Assembly (NCBI GenBank): GCA_017461565.1
Contig: JAFTXQ010000004.1
Coordinates: 186,001 to 250,000 of the forward strand
Direction of reading: 5' to 3'
Length of the DNA stretch: 64,000 bases
DNA from: Oscillospiraceae bacterium
Lineage (GTDB): Bacteria; Bacillota; Clostridia; Oscillospirales; Ruminococcaceae
Part shown: positions 1-8,979 of the stretch, in pieces
Layout of the letters: every line of letters starts with the position of its first letter
Numbering within the stretch: position 1 is the stretch's first letter
Translations under genes and position numbers: made by a program
The notes under the pieces: generated by a model
The model's input: only the letters and a program-made list of their open reading frames with translations
The model's database searches: none
Told to the model about the DNA's origin: nothing

Positions 1-1603
1 CGTCCATACCAACGCCACGTCCACTGAACTCAGTAACCTGCTCGTTAGTAGAGAAGCCGGGAAGAAGAATAAGATTCTGGATCTCCTTCTCACTGTATTC
101 GCTCTCGGGCTTTGTAAGGATGCCCTGCTTTCTTGCCTTTGCAAGTATCTTCTCGGGATCGATTCCGGCGCCATCATCCTGTACAGTGATGATTACCTCG
201 CCTGAAGCATTCTGTGCAGAAAGCTTCAGTGTGCCCTTTTCAGGCTTGCCGGCATTTATTCTGTCCTGAACGTCATCTTCGATACCGTGGTCCATACAGT
301 TGCGGACAAGATGCATAAGGGGATCCTGCAGGCTGTCCACGATGGACTTGTCTACCTCGGTCTCCTCGCCCTCAATAACGAAGTCAACTTCCTTGCCGAG
401 CTTCTTTCTCATATCACGCACTATTCTGTTCATCTTCTGGAATACGCCTGCAAGGGGTACCATTCGGATGGACATTACCGTATCCTGAAGCTCGCTTGTC
501 AGCTTTCTGAGCTGTCTTGCAGCCTTGTTGAAGCTCTCAAGCTCCAGACCCTCAAGGTCGGGGTTGGATATTACCATAGACTCGGTAGTGATGATCTCAC
601 CAACGATATCATGCAGCGCATCCAGCTTTGCAAGATTTACACTGATAAGATTCTGCTTCTGCATACCGCTTGCAGCCTGTGCCTTTTCAACAGCAGCCTG
701 CGCCTTCTCAACGGAGGACTGCTCCTTTACCTCGGGGGCAGCAGGTGCAGCTACGGGAGCTGCAACAGGTGCTGAGGATGCCGCAACGGGAGCGGGAGCC
801 ACAGCCTTAGGCTCGGGAGGAAGCTCTGCAGCAGGAGCTGCGGTCGCAGCAGCAACCACCTCATAAGACTGAACGTTAAGAGCGTTCTCGATCTGCTTTA
901 ATACAAAGTCAACATTGTCAAGGGGCTTGAATGTGATAAGGAAGCCGTTGTCAATGATGGTCTTGGATGTTTCGGGATTTGTCTCTACGTCAGAAGGAGT
1001 GAACTCAAGGAACGAGCACTCTTCCTTGATGGTGTTGATGAGCAGGAATGCACGCAGATTTTCCATCTGGCAGCCATCCTCGAAGAACACCTTTACAGTA
1101 GTCTTATCAGAATCAGTCTCCACAGCGGGAGCAGCAGCGGCAGGCGTACCTGCAGCAGGTGCAACAGCATCTGCGGATGTCTCACCAAGAAGCACATCTC
1201 TTGCCTTAAGCAGCTTATTGATAAGATCGGTGAAATCCATGCTTTCGTATTCACCGTCAACGTGATTCTGGATAGCCTCGATCTGAGCCTTGTAAGAGTC
1301 GGAAACCTGGAACACCAGATCGTAAACAAAGCTTACATCTGTGATAACATCAGGATTTTCTCTGATAACAAAGAACATATCCTCTGCCTTATGAGCAAGC
1401 ACCGACAGATTGTCAAATCCCATCATTGCGGAAGAGCCTTTGATAGTGTGCATTATACGGAAGATCTCCTTAATGTCCTCACTGTCAAAGCAATTTGCCT
1501 GCTCCGTCCTCAACAGGATCTCATCAAGCTGCTCAAGAAGAGAGTTTGTTTCATAGAAGTACATGTCAAGCATAGCTTCCATGCCGGGTTCGATTCTTGC
1601 CAT
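1..1603 (-). CDS. cheA: Chemotaxis histidine kinase CheA, 3' end beyond the window
   Basis: The CheA kinase autophosphorylates on an Hpt histidine and passes phosphate to CheY and CheB in the chemoreceptor array. About 534 codons are visible. They encode an N-terminal Hpt (P1) domain with the MHTIKGSSAMMGF motif, a P2-like CheY-binding region, a long Ala/Pro linker, the P3 dimerisation helices, and the start of the ATPase domain (N box HLVRNCMDHGIE, G1 DDGAGID, G2 GRGVGMD). The C-terminal CheW-like part lies off the left edge. The ATG at 1603 follows AAGGA with about 7 nt spacing. It is divergent from the FliK-like gene. Confidence 0.95.
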   Translation of the reverse strand, partial: MARIEPGMEAMLDMYFYETNSLLEQLDEILLRTEQANCFDSEDIKEIFRIMHTIKGSSAMMGFDNLSVLAHKAEDMFFVIRENPDVITDVSFVYDLVFQVSDSYKAQIEAIQNHVDGEYESMDFTDLINKLLKARDVLLGETSADAVAPAAGTPAAAAPAVETDSDKTTVKVFFEDGCQMENLRAFLLINTIKEECSFLEFTPSDVETNPETSKTIIDNGFLITFKPLDNVDFVLKQIENALNVQSYEVVAAATAAPAAELPPEPKAVAPAPVAASSAPVAAPVAAPAAPEVKEQSSVEKAQAAVEKAQAASGMQKQNLISVNLAKLDALHDIVGEIITTESMVISNPDLEGLELESFNKAARQLRKLTSELQDTVMSIRMVPLAGVFQKMNRIVRDMRKKLGKEVDFVIEGEETEVDKSIVDSLQDPLMHLVRNCMDHGIEDDVQDRINAGKPEKGTLKLSAQNASGEVIITVQDDGAGIDPEKILAKARKQGILTKPESEYSEKEIQNLILLPGFSTNEQVTEFSGRGVGMD

Positions 1604-1680
1604 AATAACAGTCCTTTCCGATGCGCATTTCTGCACAAATTCCATTATTTTTTTGCTATGAAAATTTTTTTAAAAAATAC

Positions 1681-1709
1681 TTTATTATTCAGCGGTTTTA
1701 TGCTACAAT
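1681..1709 (+). promoter_or_regulatory. Putative sigma-A promoter of the FliK-like/FlhB-C operon
   Basis: TTTATT is followed after 17 nt by TACAAT, with an extended -10 TG at 1701-1702. It lies about 33 nt upstream of the likely start codon at 1742. No sigma-28 consensus was seen here, unlike the flagellin promoter. Confidence 0.5.
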
Positions 1710-1741
1710 AGTAACAGATACTATGAAGGGAAGTGAAGCCG

Positions 1742-3796
1742 ATGGCACAAATTCCGCAGATAAATAATCCCATAACCGCCAAAAACTATAATTACAGCTC
1801 ACGTCCTATGGACGCAAATACCGAGCCGTTTGATATAGTCAAGCTGACGGGTGTCGGTGGGTCTGGCAGCTCTTCCGACGCAGGAGCGAGAAGTAAGCTG
1901 GAAATGGGAAACCGAGAGCTTATACCGCTGTCGGTACAGGTTGCAAAAGATCCCACCCTCGCCGTTGAGACCCTTAAGGATCTGCTTAATGTAGAGGTAC
2001 TCAATCAGGCTCTTATCACCGGTCACACCGAGCTGTACGGCAAACTTGAAGATCTTGCAAGAGACCTTTATGTAACACCCGAACAGCTTGTTGAGGAGAT
2101 CCAGAATCAGGAACAGCAGAACACGATGTTCAGCGGCCATGAATTCTACGATGTTCTCCGTGAGGTTGCAAAGACCACGACCGATCCTTCCACCAAGGAG
2201 CTTATCGGAAGCCTGCTCAAATCACTAAACTTTGCACAGAATAAAAATGAGATACTCGGTGCGCTGAAAGCAAACATGAAGTTCCTGTCCGAATATTTCT
2301 CTCCGAATGAAAAGCTCTCGACAAAGCTCATGAGCCTTTCCAAGCAGTGGGGAGCGGAGGATGCCGAAAAATATTTCGACTATCTCAAGACAGAGACCCT
2401 GACGATCCTGAAGGATGTAAGCGGAAGTCTTCTTAATGACGATAAGACCCAGATGCTGATACCACTGATAATACATAATCTATCAAGGTACAACAACAGC
2501 CCTTACATGTGCAAGGAGTACTTCAACCTGCTGATGTCCCAGATATCATCCGGAACATTGAGAGAATCTTTGAAAAATTCTTTCACAAGACTTTACAAGG
2601 CTCTTTTCAATAAGCAGGATGTAAACAAACCGACTGCAAACATTCTGAATACTGACGATCAGACTTCAAACACCGGAAATGCAGAATATCCAAAAGCAAG
2701 TAATCCGACTGCAAACAATATGGGAGCTTCAAAAGAAGCGTCTTTAGATAATTATACTACAAATCTTTCACAAAATCAACCACTAACAGGCAATTTGACC
2801 GATAAAAATTTAAATAAAATGGGGTCTGAAAGTGATATTCAGCACATTGCTGAAAGCGCATCAGAAGATTTTGTAGAAAATAACGAAGAGTTTGAAGAGG
2901 AAACACTTTCGGGTTATAGAAAATTCCTGTTTGACAGCATGAGTGAAAAGAGTTTTATGCCACTTTTGAAGCACAGCGGCTATAATATCGAGCAACTTTT
3001 ATCTGCTTACGGCAGAGGAAAGTTCAGTGGAATGGAAACTTTACAGAATCTTGTAAAGGGACTTTTTGTACATGACGAAACAGGAGAGCAGTTTGAAGCC
3101 TTTCTTGCTGACTTTTCAAAAGTGAATACAGTACAGGAAGCAATCGACAAGCTTAACGAGCTTTTGCGCTCAATGCCTGATATCCCTATCAGAGAACGTC
3201 TTTACGGAGCGTTCGTGGATGTCATAGAGCAGATGGCGCTTAAAAACGAACTGCCACAGCACGGCGTCCGTCCACCTGTAAGCTCGACTCTTGACAGCCT
3301 TACAGAATTCATTCAGGAAAATATCAATCATCCCGCACTTAAATCGCTGGACAGCTTCAATGCAACAAATCTGCTGCAAAGCCTGTTAAATGCACCCGGT
3401 GTGTTTACTCCGCTTGCACACTATATACTGCCGCTTGATGTAAACGGAACAAAGGCATTCGGCGAGCTTTGGGTAGACAACGATGAAAATAATCCCAACA
3501 ACACACCGGGAACACAGCGTAACTACCATCTTTTCCTCACCTTTGATGTTGAAAGCATAGGCAGATTTGAGCTGGATATGTACGCCCTTGGTGAAGATGT
3601 AAACATTGCACTGCTTTATCCTCCACGATTTGAAAAGCAGATCGATCCTATGAAGGACCGTATCAATAAAATAATACGAAATATCGGCTATAATGCACGT
3701 ACTTTTGAAACTGCACCTCTTCAGAAGCCACATAATCTCATTGAAATATTCCCGAAGATAGTGGATAAGAGAACTACCCTCAACACAAGAGTATAA
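1742..3796 (+). CDS. FliK/YlqG-like hook-length-control-type protein
   Basis: A 684-residue cytoplasmic protein. The N-terminal half (to about residue 300) is helix-rich, a polar Asn/Ser/Thr-rich linker follows (about 300-390), and the C-terminus is compact. Its end has the strand pattern of the FliK C-domain (LTFDVESIGRFELDMYAL). Bacillus ylqG-ylqH pairs a similar large protein with an FlhB C-domain homologue, and here the next gene is exactly that. A role in export-substrate switching is inferred from family and neighbour. A GTG at 1733 is possible, but the ATG at 1742 sits better behind AAGGGAAG. Length and linker are compatible with a molecular-ruler protein. Confidence 0.6.
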   Translation: MAQIPQINNPITAKNYNYSSRPMDANTEPFDIVKLTGVGGSGSSSDAGARSKLEMGNRELIPLSVQVAKDPTLAVETLKDLLNVEVLNQALITGHTELYGKLEDLARDLYVTPEQLVEEIQNQEQQNTMFSGHEFYDVLREVAKTTTDPSTKELIGSLLKSLNFAQNKNEILGALKANMKFLSEYFSPNEKLSTKLMSLSKQWGAEDAEKYFDYLKTETLTILKDVSGSLLNDDKTQMLIPLIIHNLSRYNNSPYMCKEYFNLLMSQISSGTLRESLKNSFTRLYKALFNKQDVNKPTANILNTDDQTSNTGNAEYPKASNPTANNMGASKEASLDNYTTNLSQNQPLTGNLTDKNLNKMGSESDIQHIAESASEDFVENNEEFEEETLSGYRKFLFDSMSEKSFMPLLKHSGYNIEQLLSAYGRGKFSGMETLQNLVKGLFVHDETGEQFEAFLADFSKVNTVQEAIDKLNELLRSMPDIPIRERLYGAFVDVIEQMALKNELPQHGVRPPVSSTLDSLTEFIQENINHPALKSLDSFNATNLLQSLLNAPGVFTPLAHYILPLDVNGTKAFGELWVDNDENNPNNTPGTQRNYHLFLTFDVESIGRFELDMYALGEDVNIALLYPPRFEKQIDPMKDRINKIIRNIGYNARTFETAPLQKPHNLIEIFPKIVDKRTTLNTRV

Positions 3797-3808
3797 GGAG
3801 GAAAAAAT

Positions 3809-4120
3809 ATGCAGAGCAAACATCCCAAACCACCTGCAAACAACAAACGTATCTACGGACAGAATGCCGCAGTTGCATTGAAATATAATCCGGATATGAA
3901 CTATGCTCCCGTAGTAGTCGCTTCAGGTCTGGGCGAGCTTGCACAGCGTATAGTTAATATTGCTGATGAATCCGGCGTTCCCATCTATCGTGACGACAGC
4001 GTAGCAGCGCTGCTTGTAATGCTCAATGCAGGTGAAACTATCCCTAAGGAGCTATATCAGATAGTAGCTTCGATCTATGCAGAAGTGGTTTACACCGCCA
4101 ATGATATGAGAAAAAAATAA
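3809..4120 (+). CDS. Free-standing FlhB C-terminal domain homologue (YlqH-like)
   Basis: A 103-residue soluble protein matching the cytoplasmic domain of the export gate FlhB downstream of its autocleavage site: AVALKYNP near residue 22, then APVVVASGLGELAQRIV and the VPIYRDDSVAALL segment. The membrane part and an intact NPTH cleavage motif are absent. This fits the FlhB_C/YlqH group, which can substitute for the cleaved FlhB tail in export switching. AAGGAGG lies 8 nt before the ATG, 12 nt after the FliK-like gene, so the two form an operon. Confidence 0.85.
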   Translation: MQSKHPKPPANNKRIYGQNAAVALKYNPDMNYAPVVVASGLGELAQRIVNIADESGVPIYRDDSVAALLVMLNAGETIPKELYQIVASIYAEVVYTANDMRKK

Positions 4121-4155
4121 CGTGTATCTTTTTTCTCCTTACAGACAAAATAATA

Positions 4156-4191
4156 AAGACCGTTGTGACGCAAGGTCGCAGCGGTCTTTTT
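4156..4191 (+). terminator. Rho-independent terminator of the FliK-like operon
   Basis: Stem AAGACCGTTGTGAC pairs with GTCGCAGCGGTCTT (14 bp, two G-U pairs) around loop GCAAG, followed by a T run. Confidence 0.9.
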
Positions 4192-4231
4192 ATCGATATC
4201 CGACAGAAAATGAGAGAAAGGATGATGTATT

Positions 4232-4387
4232 TTGTTTCAGCCTTCCCCGGAAAAGATACGACGGATAAACAAACGTCTTGAGGGCCTTACCTCTATGGCG
4301 TCACCTGAAACCGATCCTCAGGGTATGTATACAGGCGTGCCTGACGACCCTTATGAGGTGCCAGTACAGGACGCTGACGACCTGTAA
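4232..4387 (+). CDS. 51-residue acidic hypothetical protein with TTG start
   Basis: An open frame from TTG at 4232 to TAA at 4387, with AAAGGATG about 8 nt upstream. The basic N-terminus (FQPSPEKIRRINKRLEG) is followed by an acidic, proline-containing tail (YTGVPDDPYEVPVQDADDL). It lies between two terminators in the flagellar block. The tail pattern (aromatic or Cys-Thr-Gly-hydrophobic-Pro, then acidic residues) loosely resembles the small protein at 42123. Function unknown. It is supported by RBS spacing, amino-acid composition, and the stop lying just before a terminator. Confidence 0.5.
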   Translation: MFQPSPEKIRRINKRLEGLTSMASPETDPQGMYTGVPDDPYEVPVQDADDL

Positions 4388-4393
4388 AAAATT

Positions 4394-4420
4394 ACAGCAG
4401 TCTGATCTCCAGACTGCTGT
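4394..4420. terminator. Bidirectional terminator between the small gene and flagellin
   Basis: A perfect 10-bp stem ACAGCAGTCT/AGACTGCTGT with a 7-nt loop. The plus strand continues TTTGTTTT and the minus strand AATTTTTT, so it can end both converging transcripts. Confidence 0.85.
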
Positions 4421-4429
4421 TTTGTTTTA

Positions 4430-5656
4430 TTATCCAAGAAGCTGAAGGATAGACTGCGGCTGCTGATTTGCCTGTGAGAGCATGGACTGAGCTGCCTGCT
4501 GAAGTATGTTAGCCTTTGTATAATTCATCATCTCAAAAGCCATATCAGTGTCACGGATAGTGGATTCAGCCTCTGTAATATTTTCCGCTGTGGATGTAAG
4601 ATTATCTATCTTGTGCTCAAGTCTGTTCTGCATCGCACCAAACGTCGCACGGACCATCGATACCTTATTGATTGCAAAATCGATCTGATCTATGGCTACA
4701 TTTGCCCCGCTCTGTGTTATCAGAGTCAGCTTATCTGTTTCAAGTCCTGTTGCGGAAACATCAAGATCTGCTTCAAGTCCGCCGATACCATCGGAATCAT
4801 ACTTAAATGTAAAATTAACGGCATCCTTTGAACGTGCACCTACCTGCAAAGCAATAGAAGATACGAACGTCATATCAGCCCGAGCATTTTCGTAAGAATT
4901 AGGTACAGAAACGCCATCAGCAGGATTTTTTAATAAAATGACATCGCCGTTTGAAAATGTAGTAATAGCATTTCCGTTTTCGTCTGTCACTGAAAAGGGA
5001 GGCGCAGCTACGGGAGTATTATTGTAATACCAACCCTTGACTGCAATACCTGTGCCAGCGATAACGCTGTCAATATATTCATATTTTCCAAGGTCTGTTG
5101 TTCCTGCTGCGACTTCAACGTCTATCTTTGCATGACCTGCCACACTGCCCGATCCGACAGGCTGTACAACTTTATTTGCAGCGGGATATGTGAACAATCC
5201 GTTGGAAGCAGCAACTCCGTCAGACATCGTACCACCGTTCAGAGAAATAACACCGTTGAAATCTGTATCAGCGATCTGATTAAGCTCATCATTCAGCTGC
5301 TCAAATTCAAGCTGTATAGCGTCACGGTCTGTCTTATCATTATATGTACCGTTAGCGGACTGTACAGCCAGTTCCTTCATCCTGTGCAGGATAGAATGAG
5401 TTTCCTGAAGAGCACCCTCATACGTCTGTATCATGGAGATGCCATCCTGAGAATTTCTCTTGGACTGATTAAGACCACGGATCTGGGTCCTCATCTTCTC
5501 GGAAATGGCAAGACCTGCCGCATCATCGCCTGCACCTGTTATCCTGTAACCGGAAGACAGCTTTTTGGATGACTTTTTAAGTCCTGCTATATTTGTACTC
5601 AATCTATTATAAGCATTGATAGAGTTCATGTTATGCTGTACTATCATACCTGCCAT
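4430..5656 (-). CDS. fliC: Flagellin
   Basis: Filament subunit of 408 residues. The conserved N-terminal D0/D1 helices (VQHNMNSINAYNRLSTN, then LSSGYRITGAGDDAAGLAISE) and C-terminal D1/D0 (RATFGAMQNRLEH; end ANILQQAAQSMLSQANQQP) flank a variable surface domain at about 135-330. AAGGAGG lies 9 nt before the chosen ATG, so translation begins MAGMIVQHN rather than at the usual MIVQHN. It has its own sigma-28 promoter and a long structured leader. The neighbouring fliB-type methylase probably methylates its lysines. Confidence 0.97.
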   Translation of the reverse strand: MAGMIVQHNMNSINAYNRLSTNIAGLKKSSKKLSSGYRITGAGDDAAGLAISEKMRTQIRGLNQSKRNSQDGISMIQTYEGALQETHSILHRMKELAVQSANGTYNDKTDRDAIQLEFEQLNDELNQIADTDFNGVISLNGGTMSDGVAASNGLFTYPAANKVVQPVGSGSVAGHAKIDVEVAAGTTDLGKYEYIDSVIAGTGIAVKGWYYNNTPVAAPPFSVTDENGNAITTFSNGDVILLKNPADGVSVPNSYENARADMTFVSSIALQVGARSKDAVNFTFKYDSDGIGGLEADLDVSATGLETDKLTLITQSGANVAIDQIDFAINKVSMVRATFGAMQNRLEHKIDNLTSTAENITEAESTIRDTDMAFEMMNYTKANILQQAAQSMLSQANQQPQSILQLLG

Positions 5657-5702
5657 AAATATTTTCCTCCTTGCAAATAAACGCCCTGAATAGAATTATA
5701 AT

Positions 5703-5753
5703 CAATAGCGCAGAAGTTATCTCTATAAAATGCGCCGGTTCAAAATACTATTG
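5703..5753 (-). promoter_or_regulatory. Hairpin in the flagellin mRNA leader
   Basis: In the leader of about 120 nt, the arms CAATAG and CTATTG enclose an inner GCGCA/TGCGC stem. A structured leader with a strong Shine-Dalgarno recalls CsrA-controlled hag mRNA in Bacillus. CsrA control here is inference; no csrA or fliW is in the window. Confidence 0.45.
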
Positions 5754-5784
5754 CTATTTTTATAAATACGATACCATATATATT

Positions 5785-5811
5785 ATATCGACGGCTATTC
5801 AAAAAAATTTA
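5785..5811 (-). promoter_or_regulatory. Sigma-28 (SigD) promoter of flagellin
   Basis: On the minus strand TAAA is followed after exactly 15 nt by GTCGATAT, against the consensus TAAA-N15-CCGATAT. It lies about 130 nt upstream of the flagellin ATG. It implies that sigD/fliA and anti-sigma FlgM are encoded elsewhere. Confidence 0.85.
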
Positions 5812-5855
5812 GTGTTTTGACATATATTTTATGTTATTTTTTATTAAGACCAAGC

Positions 5856-6827
5856 TTATTTCAATATAATTTCCATAAATTTTAAGTTGTTCAAATTATT
5901 GTTTTTAAGATACAGATATATTTTATTTAAACATTCTTTATCTGATAATAAAACTGAAACAAAATCACAAAAACTCCCTATCAGTTCTTCTTTCGATAAC
6001 TGCATACCGGTAAGCCCCTGCAAGGCAAGCCTTACCGAGGCAGCCAAAAAGCAAAAACAGCAGAAATTATCAGCCAACGGTATATCAAAATTGATACTAT
6101 TTACTGTCCACTCCAAATACAATGCTCTTATCACATTTTTATATACGAATGTATCTGAATAAGTATTTTTACTGTGTTTATCAACTATGATATCCCATCC
6201 GAATATACCTTTGAACACTTCTGATAAAGAAGCCGTTACATTTTTATCTCTTCTGACGCCAAATTTATCAGCAACATTAATCAGCTGCAGGTATGGCTCA
6301 TTACTCCATATTACAGGCTGTAACGTTCTGAAAAAATGAATTCTTGCCTGCACCTCTTTTTCAGAAGTTATCATAGCCGTAAGGCTATTTTCATAAGACA
6401 CTTCAAGCTGCATACAATTTTTATCATACAATAGCTTTTCTGTTGCTGCATAACAGGTCATTCTGCAGGTATATACAGCCATGTTCCCGATAAGACGCTT
6501 TATTCTCGGATATTCACGGCAGGTATACGAAAGATGATCTTCTCCCAGTTCCTTATGTATAATACATAACCCGTTTTCAAAAAAAGGACAATATCCGTCT
6601 TTATCAAGCTTTATCGGCGAATAAGACAGACCCGGCTCAAATGCAGTCTGTATTTTATCAGATAATTCAGCAGAACAGCAGCTTTTCTTAAGCTTCTGAA
6701 CTTCTTTACCTGTCCATATTATTGACCAGCCGCAGCAACAGGTAGCAGGACACTTGTCAGCAATACACTTAAACTCATCCGTTAATTTTGGATGAATAAA
6801 TTCAATTTTATCATATCTGTTTATCAT
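5856..6827 (-). CDS. fliB: Flagellin lysine-N-methylase (FliB family)
   Basis: A 323-residue protein with the cysteine cluster of FliB: CIADKCPATCCCGW near residue 21, CPFF with CIIHKE near 85-95, and the YTCREYPR segment near 105. Family members methylate surface lysines of flagellin. It lies directly upstream of flagellin on the same strand. GAGGAT precedes the ATG. The C-terminal half is less conserved and the protein is somewhat shorter than typical FliB. Confidence 0.85.
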   Translation of the reverse strand: MINRYDKIEFIHPKLTDEFKCIADKCPATCCCGWSIIWTGKEVQKLKKSCCSAELSDKIQTAFEPGLSYSPIKLDKDGYCPFFENGLCIIHKELGEDHLSYTCREYPRIKRLIGNMAVYTCRMTCYAATEKLLYDKNCMQLEVSYENSLTAMITSEKEVQARIHFFRTLQPVIWSNEPYLQLINVADKFGVRRDKNVTASLSEVFKGIFGWDIIVDKHSKNTYSDTFVYKNVIRALYLEWTVNSINFDIPLADNFCCFCFLAASVRLALQGLTGMQLSKEELIGSFCDFVSVLLSDKECLNKIYLYLKNNNLNNLKFMEIILK

Positions 6828-6875
6828 TTCTGTATCCTCAGAATAAAACGGCGATATACAATACCGCCGTCCGAT

Positions 6876-7463
6876 CTATTTTTCCGAACCCTCAAGAAAA
6901 TATGAAGCTTCCATGTCAGCAACAGAAAGCGCAAATGCCAGCGGAAACATCTCAAGTGCTTTTCCAATCGAATTTTTATCCTCTGCTCCGGAAAAACCCA
7001 TGTGCCAGCGTATTGCCATAGCCTCTTCACGGGAAAGTCTCATAAATCCACTTACCATATATACTGATTTTTCACCATGACCGTAGGGAAGAGTATCGTT
7101 TATCTCATAATAAGGTACCTTTTCCCATTGACCCGTTTTTTCATTTTTTGCGTTTCTGAAGCTCACTTTATAAAAATTGACCTTACATACATCATGAAGC
7201 AGTGCAACAATCGCAATCGTTTCAGCAGATGCCGAAAGCGAATACTGTTCCTTTACTCTTTGACGATCCATATAAGCACACATACACTCATAAACATTCA
7301 GTGAGTGACGAAGCAGACCACCCTCGAATGCATTATGATAACGTGTACTTGCAGGCGCTGTGAAAAAATCGCTTTTATTCTCCAGAAAATCAAGCAGCTT
7401 ATCAGCACCTTCTCTTTTTATATTTTCATTATAGATCTGTATAAATCTTTCCTTATCTGTCAT
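6876..7463 (-). CDS. HD-domain phosphohydrolase
   Basis: A 195-residue HD-superfamily protein. Metal-ligand motifs are seen as H in GLLRHSLNV (about residue 52), the HD pair in LLHDVCK (about 90), HGEKS (about 130), the H of RWHMG (about 150) and D of SVADMEAS near the end. The substrate is unknown; relatives act on nucleotides or RNA ends. It is 13 nt downstream of the lipoprotein gene and upstream of fliB, probably in one transcript. Confidence 0.8.
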   Translation of the reverse strand: MTDKERFIQIYNENIKREGADKLLDFLENKSDFFTAPASTRYHNAFEGGLLRHSLNVYECMCAYMDRQRVKEQYSLSASAETIAIVALLHDVCKVNFYKVSFRNAKNEKTGQWEKVPYYEINDTLPYGHGEKSVYMVSGFMRLSREEAMAIRWHMGFSGAEDKNSIGKALEMFPLAFALSVADMEASYFLEGSEK

Positions 7464-7476
7464 AGGTCATTCTACC

Positions 7477-8313
7477 TCAGTATCTTACTTTCTTTCGCAC
7501 AAGGCATCTGTTGTCAACATCAAATCTGTATTCAAATTTAAGTATCTCGTAATTTCCGTTTACGTTTGATGCAACTATATGCTGTGTCATAACACCGGGC
7601 TTATCCATTTCAAGATGCGTACCGTAAGGAGCCTTTTCAACTCCATCCTGATAAACAGGTACTTCCGACAGCTTTCCGTCAAATATCGCAAAAAAGCGTG
7701 CATACTGCGGAGTTTCTACCTCATTTATGATATGGAAATCCAATTGAATGAGATCGGGATATGTACGGTTATAAAAGCCTCTTTTGTTTGATATCAGCTC
7801 ACATCCGTAAGAGAGCCCATCCTTTACGCTCTCCAGTATCAGAAATCTGTCATCACGTGGTATATTTATTTTCAGTGTATCAATGATCTCTCCGGACCTC
7901 ATCAGATCCAGACGAAAATCGCCATATAATTCCCCATCTATATATGTGGTATCTATATCTATATCCGTTTCATCAGTGATCTTTATACCGGATATATCCA
8001 CTGTATAATATTCATCTTCTGAATATACATTTATAATAGTATACGACAACCTGTCCCCGTCTACCCTAGGAGTCTGTATTGCAGCAGGAATAACATCATC
8101 AATATCCAGATATGTTGAGGAAGCGGTAGTCTGACTTGAGGATACAGATGTAGTTGTTGTAGTCGTAGACGAAGTGATTTCCTCAGGAGAAGAAAACGAA
8201 GTTTCAGACTGCGACGCTTCAGAACTGTTAATATTAGGATCTTTATCCTCAAGCGCACATCCTGAAAATAACACCATAGCTGTCATGACTGATAACGAAA
8301 TAACTTTTTTCAT
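7477..8313 (-). CDS. Hypothetical lipoprotein
   Basis: A 278-residue exported protein. A basic signal peptide ends in LFSGC (lipidated Cys19), then a Ser/Thr-rich linker (about 25-65) and a beta-rich domain containing repeated acidic turns. AGGAGG lies 8 nt before the ATG at 8313; the upstream GTG at 8322 overlaps this site and is less likely. No enzyme motif recognised. It reads away from oriC. Confidence 0.7.
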   Translation of the reverse strand: MKKVISLSVMTAMVLFSGCALEDKDPNINSSEASQSETSFSSPEEITSSTTTTTTSVSSSQTTASSTYLDIDDVIPAAIQTPRVDGDRLSYTIINVYSEDEYYTVDISGIKITDETDIDIDTTYIDGELYGDFRLDLMRSGEIIDTLKINIPRDDRFLILESVKDGLSYGCELISNKRGFYNRTYPDLIQLDFHIINEVETPQYARFFAIFDGKLSEVPVYQDGVEKAPYGTHLEMDKPGVMTQHIVASNVNGNYEILKFEYRFDVDNRCLVRKKVRY

Positions 8314-8399
8314 ATACCGCACCTCCTTTTATTGTACTTATTATAATAAAAATAGTGCAAAAAATCAAGCATTTATTGACACAATTAAAAACTGAAGAT

Positions 8400-8930
8400 A
8401 AGTTTTTCTTTCAACAATAAACATAATTTTGTTTATAAAGTATATTTTCAATATTCAATCAACTTTTTTTCAACGCACTTTTCAAAGATTCAACAATTTA
8501 TTCGCATTGTATAAAACTGCGGAATTTTAACATTTTCAACTGACTTTTCAACCGAAATGAATGTTTTTATCTGTTTCAACGTTGATAAAATGCACTTAAA
8601 ACAGGTTGAAATGATGATGTTTAATTTTGTTTTAACTATAATATTAATAATCATTATTATTTTTTTGAGAATACACTTTTAACTTATGACTTATTAATAA
8701 TTTTACTGTATGTATAAATTTTAATATCAACGCAGATTAAACTTAATATTCAACCTTAACATTATCATAAAGGTTGAAAAACAAAAAATCAAATTTTTGA
8801 TTAAACAGCGCTTTTTTCACATTTTTAACTGGGTTTTCAACCAAAAAATAAGGTTTTTAATTATTTATACGCTAAGTTTTTATTAATTTCACGTTAAAAT
8901 GTTGAAAACTAGTTGAAACTGTGTATAAAT
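8400..8930. other. oriC: Candidate chromosomal origin oriC with TTTTCAAC-type boxes
   Basis: An intergenic, very AT-rich region upstream of dnaA. TTCAAC-core 9-mers lie on both strands at 8408, 8467, 8487, 8533, 8545, 8573, 8604, 8747, 8772, 8834, 8900 and 8911. Variants close to TTATCAACG lie at 8580 and 8724. Consensus TTATCCACA was not seen. The stretch 8630-8720 is almost only A/T and lacks boxes, so it may be the unwinding element. Position beside dnaA/dnaN and the box density make origin function likely. Confidence 0.8.
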
Positions 8931-8979
8931 TCACAAATATGAAACATAATAATGTTAAAATTTTATTTAAGGGGAAGCT

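Noticed and set aside
287-1711. Plus-strand frames over cheA
   Set aside because: They mirror the CheA reading frame, which has clear Hpt and ATPase motifs.
8400-8930. TTCAAC repeats read as a CRISPR array
   Set aside because: Units are only 9 bp, on both strands and irregularly spaced; there are no cas genes.
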